64,000 nt of DNA from Isoetes taiwanensis. Lineage: Eukaryota; Streptophyta; Lycopodiopsida; Isoetales; Isoetaceae. The stretch spans positions 498,710 to 562,709 of the forward strand of contig JAJEKV010000148.1 of NCBI GenBank assembly GCA_021234155.1, written 5' to 3'. Position 1 is the stretch's first letter. The number at the start of each line of letters is the position of its first letter. Shown here piece after piece: positions 1 through 12,189 of the stretch. Below the pieces are notes generated by a model, which searched no databases, was not told where the DNA came from, and worked only from the letters and a program-made list of their open reading frames with translations. The translations under genes and the position numbers were made by a program.

Positions 1-1180
1 TGATAATGTTCTCCACATCCAATAAGTGGATCTACATGATAGTTGGTATGTCATGTGATCTTTCATTTGCTCCTTTATCTTAGCCCTTTGGCTTGGTTGC
101 TTGGTCTTATCAAGAATCTCTTTCAACTTAGCACACAAGTTGCACTTTGCAAAGTTGTTCGAAGTGTCTATAATGACATGCTTGAAGTGCTTGCTCCATA
201 GTCTACTGAAGCTGGGTTGAGATATTGCAGGTATCTGTAGTTCTCGAAGCAAAGCATTCACTTCCTCCAATATGCTCTTCTGGGTACAATGGGATGGCAA
301 TCTCTTCTCGACAACTATTTTTCCCTGTTGATCTTTCCTACTTTTATGTGGCATATTCTCGACATTGAATTCAACATATTTTTCAAAACCTCCCTAGCAC
401 CCGGGATACTAGAAGTTGGCCTCAACATGTCATTATTTCCATGTAATGCAATTTTACTCCCCTTTGCATGACTTGTTTGCCAATTTTGCCAAGATGAAAT
501 TGGAATGCCATGAATATGTATCCATGCAACTTTACATATCCATGTCCCCTAGGTGGGTATTTTTTTTTCTTTGGAAATTTTTCATCTTGAAGTGCAAGCT
601 CATGAATGGAGTACATGTAAGTCCTCCTCTCCCTCACAAGTATACTCTTGGAAGGTGGCTCTTGCTTCCACCAATTCATCAATTTCAAACTTGAACACAA
701 TTAGCCCAACAACATTCCATTCCCTTATCTTAGTGGAGCTTCACGTGAACAATCACTACTTGACTTGGACCTCTTGCTAGGATAATGTTTCACCACCGAG
801 TGTGCCCTATTCTCCTCTAAAAATGTGGTCCCTGGCAGCTATTGGAGGTGCATTAAGAAAATCAGTGTCATCCACAACCCTCGGCTCTAGTAAAAGGAAT
901 TCTCCTATAAACTCAATGCAGGCTATAGGCCATGGCATGATGCATGGAACCTCAATTGTTTAATACAAGCAAATTGCAATCACGGTGATTTGATCCTTTT
1001 TCCTTCCATTTTTCCTCTAAACTTGTTATGGCCACACCCACTTTATCCTCTCCTAACCTTTCATCATTGTGACTGGATAGGATCGCCTAGTATGATAGTT
1101 CCTTCACCTACTAGCTCCTTATTGCATTGGTGCTTCACTTCTTATTCTTCCAATCCAACCTACTGTAGAGGATAATTTGC
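1..1180. other. Unassigned AT-rich sequence, no gene recognised
   Basis: No reading frame is long or family-like. A minus-strand stretch at about 635-735 reads without stops and contains the residues NVVGLIVFKFEIDELVEA, which looks more like decayed coding sequence than chance, but I do not recognise the family. No promoter, terminal repeat or RNA gene was seen. Confidence 0.35.
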
Positions 1181-1460
1181 TTAGCAGTCTCAGCCTCAAC
1201 ACATTGACCTACAAGAACAATGTTTACAATGGGGTAACAATGTGATAAGAACATGTGGTAACAATGTTGAAACATGTTGGGGGGATAGGTATTACATTTT
1301 TACCCTTTTTAGGATCCACACACTTCACCTATATAAAGTGAAATGTCTTAATATTAGTTCGAAAAAAGGACAAAGTAATTTTGAGAACCGATTAAAGGGA
1401 ACTTTAAGAAATACCAAAAAAACCATTAAATGGACAAATATATGTTGTAAGTGCAGCCAA

Positions 1461-1745
1461 AAATAGGTTGTAAGTATAGCTTAGGTGTAGGTAATTATTG
1501 CAAAATTAATGGTAACATAGGGTGTATGCTAGTAGTACTAATGAGGTAAGTATAGGTCGTAAATCTAGATGGGCCAAAGTTGGTTGTAAGTATAGCTGGG
1601 GTCTAGGTAATTATACAAAATTAATGAAAACATAGGTTTTAAGTATAGCTGACATGTGGGTAATTCTATAGAGAATTAATGATAACCTAGGGCGTAATTA
1701 ATTCAATAGAATTAATGATAGCTAATTCGTATAGGATATAAATCT
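1461..1745. repeat. Degenerate tandem repeat, period about 65-75 bp
   Basis: The phrase GTAAGTATAGCT followed by a GGTAATT and an AAATTAATG recurs about four times (near 1470, 1586, 1640 and, weaker, 1690) with indels between copies. AT-rich and non-coding. It resembles the internal or subterminal repeats of a DNA transposon, but no terminal inverted repeat is visible. Confidence 0.5.
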
Positions 1746-3224
1746 TGTATGATGTGATGGAATCATAATTACAACCGCGCCTATAAGAAACCTTGCATGT
1801 ATGAAACCCTCCATTCTTTCAACCGCCAATCCTTTCTTCCTTCTAGCGCCAATCCTTTCTTCCTTCTAATGCCTTCATTGATTTTTAGCGCCTTCTACCA
1901 TGGTGAGCCATGCTGCCCGGCCTCCCGCTCCATCCCGCCGGACTCGCCTCCGAGAGGCAAAGAGGGCAGATAAAAAAATTGATAAAGAAATCCATTCCCC
2001 CCTCCCGCAGATGCCGGAATCTTAGGTTTACCATTTTCATCTTCGTGGTAGATCTGGTTGGCGTCCACGCCAGGCGTGTATTGGACTGCTTGACAATTTA
2101 AACATTTTGCACACAAACATATTTCGCGCCTGGCGTGATCTCACTTCAGCTCTCTCAAATTTGAAAAGTACAGTACAGCTTCTGAAGAAATTACAGTACT
2201 ACTTTAAAGTACAATACAGGATACACGCATGGCATTTAAATTACAAGTGAATGGTATTAGCTCATGTCGCGAAATCACTAATTTGTTTTTTCTCTCTAAC
2301 TTACAGATTTATGAATTGCGTTCGGCGCTATTCAATCGAACATACTTTGGCGCGTATTCAACTGAAGTTCCTCCTGTGCCAGCATAGGCTACAAGCATAA
2401 GCTTATTCAATGAGTAGTGTCGTGCTCTGGAGGGGCTTGAAATGGAGAATGCTAAGCTGATAATTAGAGTTGCAGACCTCGAAGCCATTTTGGGTAATAT
2501 CCCAATAGCTGCACCATCTTATTTGCCGAATCTTATATGCCGGTTTATCTTTTTCGACAAAGATTTGAGACTATTGTGCCAAAGATTTGAGACTATCGAG
2601 GAACAACACACGGATGAATAACACATAGATGAATAACACCATGGATGTAATTAAAACAATGTAAAGAATGCGGTTTTTAAAGAATATCCCATCCATGTAA
2701 AGAATACGATTGTTTTTAAATTCTGAATGCTCGGGTGCAGGCCCTTATATAGTTTTGCAATATTGAATGAATGGTCCGGCATGCAAGCGTTTTAATTTCA
2801 TACAATGACGGAATCAGCTTGTGCATTTTAGTATGAGCACTCAATCTTCCTCTATGTCTTCCAAGAAAAATGAAACTCACCTTCTTTAAAAGCGAATTAA
2901 ACGGCCATGCAACAAAGGTTCCGATGCTTTCACCCATCTTGTGTCTCCATCGGGATGCCTTCTCGGGTAATGCTTCGCCGTTGAAATGGCAACGGTTACT
3001 AGAATCTTCACATGATCATTTCAAGAGGAACTCCATGGCGATTGCTTCGGATCGGTGATTCTATCTTGCAATTTCCCACCCTCCTCTTCAAATTGCCGTC
3101 AAGATGTAGCATTCTTCTCCAACACTGTTCAATGTCGCAAGATCATGGGATTAATTTGGAGCTTGGGTTACGGAAGAGTAGATGAACTTACATGAAGGCG
3201 CCGACATCGCCGTGCAGGCTTCTT
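1746..3224. other. Unassigned sequence
   Basis: Short random-looking frames only. A GGCGTGTATT motif at about 2077 and its partial inverse at about 2125 match the motif array found at 5.5-6.0 kb, so this stretch may belong to the same decayed element. Nothing else could be supported. Confidence 0.3.
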
Positions 3225-3290
3225 CGGTTCTCCGAAGTTCTTTCGAAGTTCTTCTCGTTCTTCCAAGTTCTTTCGAAGTTGAATGACAAG
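3225..3290. repeat. Short direct repeats of CGAAGTTCTT
   Basis: Four imperfect copies of a CGAAGTTCTT-like unit occur in about 65 bp, with CCAAGTTCTT and CGAAGTTGAA variants. They lie just upstream of the 65-bp tandem repeats and may belong to the same promoter-proximal region. Confidence 0.5.
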
Positions 3291-3454
3291 AAAGGTCGGG
3301 CGGCAAGATTAGGTGGTAGTTTCAAATTATCGGTTAATTGTACTGCTTTTCTAGCCGCTGAGTGAAATCTAATTATGGGATTTGACAATACGGCGGTCGT
3401 AGAGTCATTTATCGCTTTCGTCGACGATGGCGTCCGTCCATTAGCCCAATCGAA

Positions 3455-3622
3455 GATTGCTAAATCGTCGATTAAAAGTCGATCATGAAATTTAAATATC
3501 CGCTCCCTTCTATCGGACCGTCGATTAAAAAGTCGATCCATGAAATTTTAGTAACACTTTCGCTTCTATCGGACCGTCGATCAAAAGTCGATCCGAATGA
3601 AACCCGTCGATCGAAAGCCGAC
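3455..3622. repeat. Tandem repeat, about 65 bp x 2.5, upstream of a TATA box
   Basis: The unit contains CTTCTATCGGACCGTCGAT followed by AAAAGTCGATC and an ATGAAATTT. Copies are seen around 3460, 3510 and 3570, with a shorter CCCGTCGATCGAAAGC version at about 3603. Tandem blocks directly upstream of a TATA box are common in promoters of plant retroelements, where they can act as enhancers; that role is inferred here. Confidence 0.6.
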
Positions 3623-3640
3623 CTAATCGCCTTATGGAAA

Positions 3641-3650
3641 TCTATATAAG
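3641..3650 (+). promoter_or_regulatory. TATA-box candidate
   Basis: TCTATATAAG lies about 20 bp downstream of the last 65-bp repeat. A transcript starting near 3670 would run through a plausible leader to a splice-acceptor-like TTTTGCAG at 4261-4268 and then into the ORF at 4289. The assignment rests on sequence match and position only. Confidence 0.45.
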
Positions 3651-4288
3651 CTTTTGAATTCCATTTCTTGGTTTTTGATTGTCGACTTGTTCGAGCAGCT
3701 CAAGAACTCGAGCGCTTCGGGAACTCAAGAACTCCGGAGGCTCAAGATCATCACTTGAAGATTAGCCCAAAGGTCGTCTTTGCTCCAAACTCGGCGGGAC
3801 GAGAGAAGATGCTCAAGGTCGGTATTGTCATCATTCGCGTGTGTTATTCATTCATTGTTCATTGCTCAGATGCATCTTTAGTATTTCTTGTATTTGCTCT
3901 GTATCTTCCGCCTATACTCCTGTCTATTATTTCATAGCGTTGACTTAAATTTCTATAGTCGCTCACACTCCGTCTATCATTTCTTTAGCTGCTCATTTCA
4001 CCGTGGACTTGTATTTGCATCCGCATAATAAATGTCCTTCCCGGTGTTAAATTGTCCTACTCATGATTAATCGCTCATCTATAATTTGTAAAGTAGTATG
4101 ACCGTGTTTAGTTGGCCTGCCTTCCAATTTGTTTATTCAAGATGTCGTAATTGGCACGCTTTATGAGTGCATGTCCGTAATTGGGGACCCATGCCATTTG
4201 TGCTTTTAGTCCGGCCGAATTGATGACCACCCAAATCGCTAAGCGTGTATTGCACCCTCGTTTTGCAGGGAAGAAGAGACAAAACCGG

Positions 4289-4567
4289 ATGGTGGCTCCT
4301 ACACCTCCTCCTAAGAAAGCAAGAGGCTCGGAAGATACTCCAAGTGAGCTCCGACTACGTAAGAAGGGAAAGCCCAATGAGGACGCGTTATCCTATGCAT
4401 TGTCGATGGATGATAGCGGATCCATTATCGAGCAGACACAGATCCTCCATGCCCGAGGAGGAGATGGATGCGATCTGGAGTGGTATGTTGATGTAGGCAA
4501 AACAAATGGTAAGGTGGATCTTGTGTTACACTCCGGAAAGAAAGAGACCGATCTTATGAAGAAATAA
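4289..4567 (+). CDS. Short lysine-rich ORF, possible first ORF of a large retroelement
   Basis: An ATG at 4289 opens 92 codons. The frame is open back to 4181, but I chose 4289 because a splice-acceptor-like TTTTGCAG sits at 4261-4268. The N-terminus MVAPTPPPKKARG has a basic PKKARG patch like a nuclear localisation signal; the middle is acidic and serine-rich, and the end is lysine-rich (KKETDLMKK). No domain is recognised. The frame stops early, and the sequence after it (about 4568-4880) looks coding-like in other frames, so this is probably the 5' part of a broken gene. Upstream are tandem repeats and a TATA box; downstream on the same strand lie FCP1-like and reverse-transcriptase remnants. 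It could also be an unrelated captured fragment. Confidence 0.35.
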   Translation: MVAPTPPPKKARGSEDTPSELRLRKKGKPNEDALSYALSMDDSGSIIEQTQILHARGGDGCDLEWYVDVGKTNGKVDLVLHSGKKETDLMKK

Positions 4568-5505
4568 GGTATTCTTATCACTTGTGAGGGCGGGATGACA
4601 TCTATTGTCAACTCCTAGTGGAGGTTGTGAAGAACCACAAGAAAGATCTCGCCGGTTACACATGCCGTGGCAACCGCTTTCAAAGATGGTGCGATGAAGA
4701 AGGACGTGAAGTCTTTGAGTCATGTTTCAAGTCACGGATGGCCTCAAAATCTTGTCCTCACTCCAGTTTCTATTAGTGAAGGGGTGTGCGGTGAGGAGAG
4801 CTGCGAGGACCTTCTCAAGTTACTATTTGGAGGAGATGAAGCATCAAAATGATATCGGGGGATGTACGAAGATTCTTGGACTTAGGAAAGGACATCCCCG
4901 GCCGCCTTGATTGATGGCATTTTGGCGGAAAATGACCAAAAAGAAATTGCAGTGGAGGCAATGAGTAGGCTAGTCAAGTATGCAGACAACTACCCACTTG
5001 GCCAATCTTTTACACATCCCATCCATGTTGACCGTCGGGTGAGATCACATAAGTCAAGTCTTGTTAGCGGGGAGGTATGACCACGAGCATGCAAGAGAAT
5101 TATTGAGGGCGATGGTGAGGAATCGGGCCAAGTTCCTATGCCGGCCAGACGTGCTTCCTTTGGGATAAGAAAAAGGATGCTCCCTCCAGTGGACAACACT
5201 AGAAGAACTAGATGGGAGAACCCTAATGTATGCTTCCCTTATTATTTCGGATAGCATTCTATTGAGGCTGCTGATCCCTATCCAACTTGAGGCTTTGCAA
5301 TTTGGACAAACAATGTATACCGCTACATTACAACCACAGAGGTGTCGGTTTCTAAGCCCCCATACCGCAGAGGACCCGCGCAGATTAGTGCAACATTGAA
5401 CTTAAATGGGCTAAGTCTTTCTTTAAAAGGTTAGTATATTTGGTGGAATAGAGTCGGATATATCAAGTAGCAATAACAAAGTAGTAGACTAGGTCCGGGT
5501 CAAGC
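4568..5505 (+). other. Decayed, possibly coding sequence
   Basis: Stretches in several plus-strand frames look protein-like, for example about 5270-5400, where a frame reads FAIWTNNVYRYITTTEVS. They are broken by frequent stops and frame changes. I cannot name a family. It probably continues the broken gene that begins at 4289. Confidence 0.3.
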
Positions 5506-5509
5506 GGTG

Positions 5510-5970
5510 TCAAAGGCGTGCCAATTCGCTGGCGTGAATTCATCGCCACTCTGTCAGGGCGCTGGCGTGTATTCAGCGTTATCGATGAATACACGCCATG
5601 CCGAATTGCCAATGTACCGCATTTTCATCAGTTACGAATATCACCAGCGCTTAATGCGATCGTTTGCCAATTCGCGTCAGGCGGTATTCATGATGCCTAT
5701 TCGCGGGAATACACGCTAGGGCGTGAATTGCTGGCGTGGCGATGTATTCATGCCGCCACTGCCGGGCGCTGGCGTGCATTCATCTTTGCCAATTGGCGCG
5801 TGCATTCGGTTCGCCAATTGTCGGCGATGAATACACGCCACGCCAATTGCCAGTGCCGCCGATCAAAATGTAAAGACATTGGCAATTACGTGGCGATGGT
5901 GTATTCATGCCGACAATTAGCGGACGAATACACGCCAGCGAATAATTAAACGAATTCACGCCACGCCGCC
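5510..5970. repeat. Array of a 12-bp motif in both orientations (GGCGTGTATTCA / TGAATACACGCC)
   Basis: About a dozen exact or one-to-three-mismatch copies occur in 460 bp. Forward-type copies lie near 5532, 5563, 5677, 5771 and 5890; inverse copies near 5586, 5704, 5826, 5924 and 5945. TTGCCAATT commonly sits beside the motif. Isolated copies occur at about 2077, 8030 and 8085. Clusters of a short motif in both orientations resemble transposase-binding subterminal repeats of CACTA or Mutator-type elements, but no matching terminal inverted repeat was found. Confidence 0.65.
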
Positions 5971-8095
5971 GGACTGGCACCACGCCTTTGACGTTCCCTC
6001 GATTATCCTTTTTGCTTGATCTAAAAGGCGGTTAATTTTGTATGCCCCTCATATTGGGTGACATGCTTTTTCTTACATGTGCAGCCCGCCATGGAACAAC
6101 TTTTGGCCATGCCCCCGAATGGATAGAATATGGAAGACCCCACCAAACAAAACCGGAGAAACGAAGTTCCAGGGAGTTTAAGGCATTGGAAAGACTTTCG
6201 TCAGAACTATCATTCAAGATAGAAAACCAAGAGCCAAAAAGCGGAAAAAAGCGGGAGGAAGGTAATAGGAGGCGTCGAGCGGCAGGTCCTGAGATGCCTA
6301 CAAGATCGTCTTCGCTAAGGGCGAAGTCCGGAGGGTGGAACGGGGATTACGGGATGCTTATGCTCGAAGCTTGACTACCGGACCCAATGGGACCAGTGCC
6401 TCCTCAAGATACTTCAATATTTGATCTCAAGACTCTTGAGATGAGGAAAGACAGGGCCTCCAAGATGATGAAATCATTTTGTTTGTTAAATCAATGCATA
6501 AACAAAGAAGTTACGTACAAGAAGGCTTCTTGATTAAGGACAAAATGTCCTTCATTGATTGTTGCACTCATATAAAGAACATCACGAGTTATGAAGGTAG
6601 CGATTGGTGAAGAACTTGAAGCTATCACGGTGATGTAACATTGTTCGAAAGTCGGCCTGCTAGACAAGTATGGCGTGTCTGGCGATGACATCAGAACACG
6701 ATCTTTTGGTGAAGGAATTTCTGCAAAAACAGGGGAAATCAAAAAGAACCAACAGCACACCTCAAAGCTATCGATAAGGTGATGGGTTGAGAAGAAAGGT
6801 TGCCGTCTGAAAGATGTTGGTGGTGACTTACACGGCACTCAATACACCGGTCTCTCACCGGTTATAAAGGTCTCCTACCCGATACAACAATAGCCCTCGT
6901 AATATTTTCTGTTTGTATTGGATAGCGGGACTTTAAAAGGAGAGAAGGGGATGACTCAATGAGTGCACAACAGTTTTTTAGTAGTCGCATAGGCTTAACA
7001 ACTCGAAGCTCTTTACTATTGTCATCATATGCCCCCAGGAGAGCCTCATATGCATGCTTTGGTGGCTTCATACGACTTGGAATGCCTAAAAGGTCATTAG
7101 GAAGGCTCTCTTCTCTTTGAGACAAAGGATCTTGATTTGAGGATCGCATTATAAAAAGCTTGTATAATCTTCATAATGATATCCCTTGTGCGGATGAGCG
7201 ACTATGGGGTAGCTAAGAGCAAGGGGCATCGGATAAAAAGGTGCATGTGGTGTTTTCTTTTGGATGAACCCAACTTGAAAAATGTCTTCTACAAAGCGGA
7301 TGATGAGGATGAAGCAAATGAATGCAGGAATTTGATGTTCCTAACCTCTGGGAAAGACATCACTCACGGAATTCTTGACAAAAGAAAAGGGACCCTTGAA
7401 TAAACATGGGTTTGCAATCAATGCGGCAAGCTATCTTGTTGAGGCATTTGCACCACTTGATACCACTTAGCCGTGGAATTGCATGTTGGAGGTATATTGG
7501 TAGAGAGGCCACGAAGACATCAAGAAGATGTTTAAGTTTTGTCAATCGATGACCCGTAGATTTCCTTGAAGTGTTTTTGAAAAGGTACTAGCCCACGGCT
7601 GATTGGGGTCACATCAAAGATAAAAAGCTGTTGGCTTTGGTACCCACGAAGGGCAGAATGCGAATACTAGTTCACAAAAGCCTACGAAGTGCAACTCGAA
7701 TGTTCAAAAGCAATGCAACCCCGAGGAAGGCCGAAATGCTAGAGTGGGGAACGTGAGACCATGGAGAAAAAATTTGGCGTCCATGCTTGATAACATTCCA
7801 ACCGGTAATGTCCAATTTTGGGGTAATGATTGCGGCGGTTCGATACGAACCCGGGATGATCATGCAAGCTTCGAGATGCAACCAGGTTAGGGGAATCAAA
7901 CCCTGGTAGCTTTCATAGAAGAAGGCGTGTCGAACTTAGCGGTGGCGTTCATGCTTAATGACGATGGCTTGTCGGGGAGTGAAGTAGGCGCTTCGGCTAG
8001 CTGCCGGATGGCGTGACGATGAAAAGGTAATTCACGCCCAGCGCGATATGTAGCTTATTTATGAAGGATAAAAGCGTGCTTGGCGTGTATTAGAG
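5971..8095. other. Unassigned sequence with one plausible exon-like frame
   Basis: The plus-strand frame at 7176-7403 (75 codons) has a charged, protein-like composition (YKADDEDEANECRNLMF), but I recognise no domain. GGCGTG-type motifs reappear at about 8020-8095, just before the FCP1-like gene. Otherwise I see only scattered short frames. Confidence 0.3.
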
Positions 8096-8105
8096 AACTT
8101 TTTGC

Positions 8106-8700
8106 ATGGCTAACTCTTTGTTTTCCATGGTTGGGGCTCCACCTGCTTGTGACAAAATCATTGTCTTCGATCTGAATGGTGTCTTGTGTAGAAGCGTTTC
8201 CCTAAGAAGCTTATTAGCAATTGATGACTTGAGCAAGTCCCTCTAGAATCCAATACTAAGTGGATCTATCCTCGCCCACACTTAGAAGATATATGATGAA
8301 TGAGGCGTTCAGATTGTTGAAGTTGCCATCACGGTCCTCAATGGAGCTTAAATGTTGATGAAGTACTTAGGGTGTTACGGGCATGAATCGAGACTTTGTG
8401 GCGATTTGGGACCAAAGTAAGTGTATAAAGTTTCCACATCCAAAGAGATCGAATGGCAAAGTACGGTCTTATTGAAACATCTTGGTACTATGATGGATCG
8501 GCTTGGCATTCAAAGAAAGAAGACATCATAATAGTAGATGATGATGCTCTTAAGTGCTTTATAATGAAGGTGGGGCTCTAAATCCACCAACTTATACTCC
8601 CACAAGATTACTCAGCGGTTGAGTTTCTAGTACTATTCATGTCCATCATGAGTGGCTTGAAACTACGGTAAAATAGTATCGGATGTTTGTCAAAGCGCAT
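8106..8700 (+). pseudogene. FCP1/NLI-interacting-factor-like HAD phosphatase, broken
   Basis: An ATG at 8106 opens a frame that reaches HAD motif I as IIVFDLNGVLCRS (about 8158-8192) and stops after 47 codons. Further motifs appear in order in other frames: WIYPRPHLEDI (about 8261-8292), VAIWD (about 8399), WYYDGSAWHSKKEDIIIVDDDALKC (about 8482-8555, the motif IV region with its acidic residues) and NPPTYTP (about 8583). This order fits the FCP1-homology domain, which removes phosphate from serine in RNA polymerase II CTD and related substrates. DLNGV in place of DLDGT keeps the first Asp and changes the second to Asn, as some plant members do, which may affect activity. At least three frame breaks are present, some near CTG/CAG sites that are suspect across this window. 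It lies between the motif array and the RT remnant on the same strand. Confidence 0.65.
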
Positions 8701-9035
8701 CGAGAACTAGATCGGACTAAGGATGGATCCCTATCTTGGGGAGTTATTTGACAAAGAAAGGACTAGTCCCTCCATGATGTAATCTTCATATCAAGTGAAT
8801 ACAATGTAAAAAGTGTTCTCTGTATATTGATGTGTTGTTATCTACAAATGCTAATCAAACACCACATTCTTCTCACTAAAACAAGAAAATGTTAAACCAC
8901 CCACTACTACAATGCAAAAATTTGCAACAATGCAAAACAGCATGTCACACAACAAAACACTATATTGAGAAAAGGGTATGCAAAAGTGGCGTGCTTTTGG
9001 AACAGACATAAATCCAATTTAAATGAATGATGGTT

Positions 9036-9437
9036 CGCTATAGTTTTCTGAACCTAGCAGTTATCTTAACAAATTACTCAACAAATTACTCATACGCCAT
9101 TAAGAACATTAAAACTAGACCATGTTCAAGCTTGGTAGACAAAAAGATTTTTTTGTTTCCCCCTTCTAAAAATTATGTGAATTCCTTACCCCAAGATGAT
9201 TCTTTTTTAAATGCGTTTTATGCGGACCATTAGGTCCAATAATCCTTTTTGAACTAGATATACATTTAAACTAGATATGTTTCCATGATCTAGAATCTGG
9301 ACTTTGGTTTTTATTTCAATAAAATAAGGCTAATAGGCTACAGACACCAAATTTGAATGCAAATTCAAATTTTTGGATTGATAAAGCCGATGGATGGATG
9401 GGACGTGGCGATGCTTAGCCTAGTCTAGGCCAGGCCG
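9036..9437. repeat. Interspersed repeat, about 400 bp, second copy at 40350-40734
   Basis: The segment starting CGCTATAGTTTTCTGAACCT is repeated at 40350 with about 90 per cent or better identity up to GCCTAGTCTAGG. It includes a 10-bp inverted repeat (AAATTTGAAT / ATTCAAATTT) with a four-base loop at about 9348-9371, conserved in the second copy. One copy contains a short internal duplication of CAAATTACTCAA. No coding capacity. It could be an untranslated region or terminal part of a larger element. Confidence 0.8.
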
Positions 9438-12189
9438 ATTTTAGACACTTCAATTCTACGGTTTTAGCGGAGATGCAGTGTCTGTTAGTCTATCTTCCAT
9501 TTTTATCTACCTCAATTATGTCTTTGTGAAAATTCCATTCTCACATACACTAAATGTCTGCGGGGATACCTTAAGATGATGAGCGGTTCATCATTATACC
9601 TCTACTTGGAATAAAAGTTTACATGCGACTTTGGGCTATGCTATGGGCAAATGGAGTGCCCTAGCAACGCGGTCTGAGACCCTTATGTCTTTGCATCAAA
9701 GATAACAAACTCTTTACATGAGTATATTCATGAGAAGAGGCTTTGAGAAAAGATGGTGAATTCTCGGTATCCCGCACACCTAGGATCACGATTGAGTGGA
9801 TAAAATTAATTCTGCTATCAAGCGACACCGAGATGAGGGATTATATAGCTATTGTTGATGAAGTTTACAGTTCTCTTTCCCAACAAGGTATAGATAATTA
9901 CAAAGCAATGTTCACAAAGGTATTTTGGCTATCAAAGCGCGCTAACAAAAGTATCACATTGATGGTGAAGAGGGACATCCCCCTGAGCTAGAAGAAAAGT
10001 TCGATGATCCATTTGGGATGTCCCTTTTATCGGATAGTGACAAAGTGTCTTTAAAAGGAAATGCTAGGCTGGACCCAACAGTTCTGACTTCAACTTCACT
10101 GTGAAAAGCAGGTCTTCTTTTTCCCCATTATTCTAAAAGTGCTAGTCTTGTCGGGCCTTATTATACAACCAAGGCATCACGGGGGTCAAAAACTTTGGGG
10201 CGCCTCCGATCGGTAGAGATGCATGGATCCTCACCGGTGGCATCACACCAGGTAAATCACCGCCTCGAGGAAAGGCTGAAAAAATGGACAAGTTTGTCGA
10301 AAGGGCCGAGATAAAGCTGGCTTTTGCATTGCGGATGTTTTGAAACTAAAAAAATGCAATAAGAGCCCTACATGTACATTATTCAGGAAAGGACATCCCG
10401 AAGCATCCCTCTTTGAAACAAAGGATGCCTTCCATTGAAAAAAATGTAGGAGAACCACAATGTTCGTACATCCAATGTGGCTTCCGAAGGCGGGGCAAAA
10501 TTTCAAGGATAAACAAGAGGCGGTGTAGAGACAATATGACTGGTTTGACCATGCAATTTGGTATGTATTTAACAACCTTGGCGATCTCTTTCCCTAATAT
10601 GTAATACGTAGGCGCTTTCGGATGTTCTCTTTCACTAGTCTTCTCAGACTACCTTTAAAAAAAAGTATCTTGGCTTATCTATCATATCTAAGAAATGAGA
10701 AGTACATTCATTTCCATGACAATGGATGCATTTTGCGATCCCTAAATGGACTTCAAAAACGAGGAATCAAAATGCAGATGGTGGAAATGTTGAGAAAACT
10801 ATCAAACCAATCGGCTTTTTTAAAAAGTACAAAGGTTTCTTGCCCTTTGCTTCATATCAAGGCAAAAAAATGGTAGTACAAACAAAACGCACTAATTATT
10901 TCTATTTGTTCCAACCTTTGTTGTGAGCTATCCCCAAAGAATGACCTCGCTTGGCGATTACAAAAGAAAATGATGGGATTTAATTGAATACATTGGATCC
11001 ACAAAAATGCTGATGCATCATCAATAAAGGCGCACCTCAGTTAATGACGAATTGATGGCGTTACAAGGACAAAAACTCTACTTCTTGAGGTATTTACAAA
11101 ATGTTCATTTGACGATGGTCATTTTTATTTACGTAAAGTGCATTTTTATTGTATCTGTTAAACTAGTGACCATGTGTCTATTTCATGACAAAACATGTTT
11201 GCCTACTTGCCACTGCGGCTCTTTCTACTACTTAATCAAAACACTGGGTCCTTGGAACCATCTTTTAGATTACCCACAGCGTGGTTATGTATCTATGATA
11301 ATATCTTGTGTTGGCTGATTTCTAGAACAATCGAGAAAAGATTGTTTAGGAAAGAGCACATCTTAGCATAGGGAGCCAAAAGACAAAGAAAATTATCCAC
11401 GGTATTTTTTTTTTATCTAAAATTCTAGATAACATATATTTACCCAAATTCTCCATAACATCCTTATAGACACTCTTGGTGAAGTCGGAAATGAAATCAT
11501 GGACAACACCATGTTAGGTTGGAAATCTGCTTGAAAACATGAGGGACTTGTGCTACAAACCCGCTTCACATTTGCTACAGGCGAGACAGGAATAATATCT
11601 TGTTTGTACGATACAACAACCCTACTGTCGTCGAATATATATTGATGATGTAATGGGTCATATGTTTTACCCGCAGGACCTTAAAATCATTACATAACAA
11701 AGGGCTGGAGGAACTTCATGGATGAAGGCGAACCATATTCCTAACAAGATGTTAGAATGGATGCTTTCAAAGGAATTGGATAACTTGTACAAGTTTGTTC
11801 TTGGCCCTAAGTTTCTCTTTTCCATTTGTTAAAAGGCGACACCATAGCATATGCCAAAGATCGAGTAATCCGAGGGGCCCTTATCCATCAAGATTGGAGA
11901 AGCCTACAAAGCGATCGTTCTAGATGGTTTGCACTCAATGATCCACAAGTGGTCAGCAACTTAGATTAGTTTCAAGAACTTTTACATATCTGGTGTTGAC
12001 CGACAAAGCCACAATAACCATGCCTTTCATGCCCGCGCTATTCGCCGGGGACCTTGCTATTAAAGGCTTGGCGTAAAGAGACTTTCTTGATTGATAGGTT
12101 CAAGGGAAAAATCAAAGATATGATTAAGTGTCAAATTACGTCATTGTCTAACATCGACACTTTGAGCACGAGGCTCCCCATACATCCAC
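9438..12189 (+). other. Decayed sequence upstream of the reverse transcriptase
   Basis: Several plus-strand stretches look coding-like: 9743-9991 (82 codons, with EMRDYIAIVDEVYSSLSQQG), about 10190-10600 in changing frames, and about 11870-11970 (ALIHQDWRSLQSDRSRWF). None matches a family I can name. Their strand and order suggest the N-terminal part of the same polyprotein as the RT at 12190-13330, now broken by stops and frameshifts. Confidence 0.3.
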
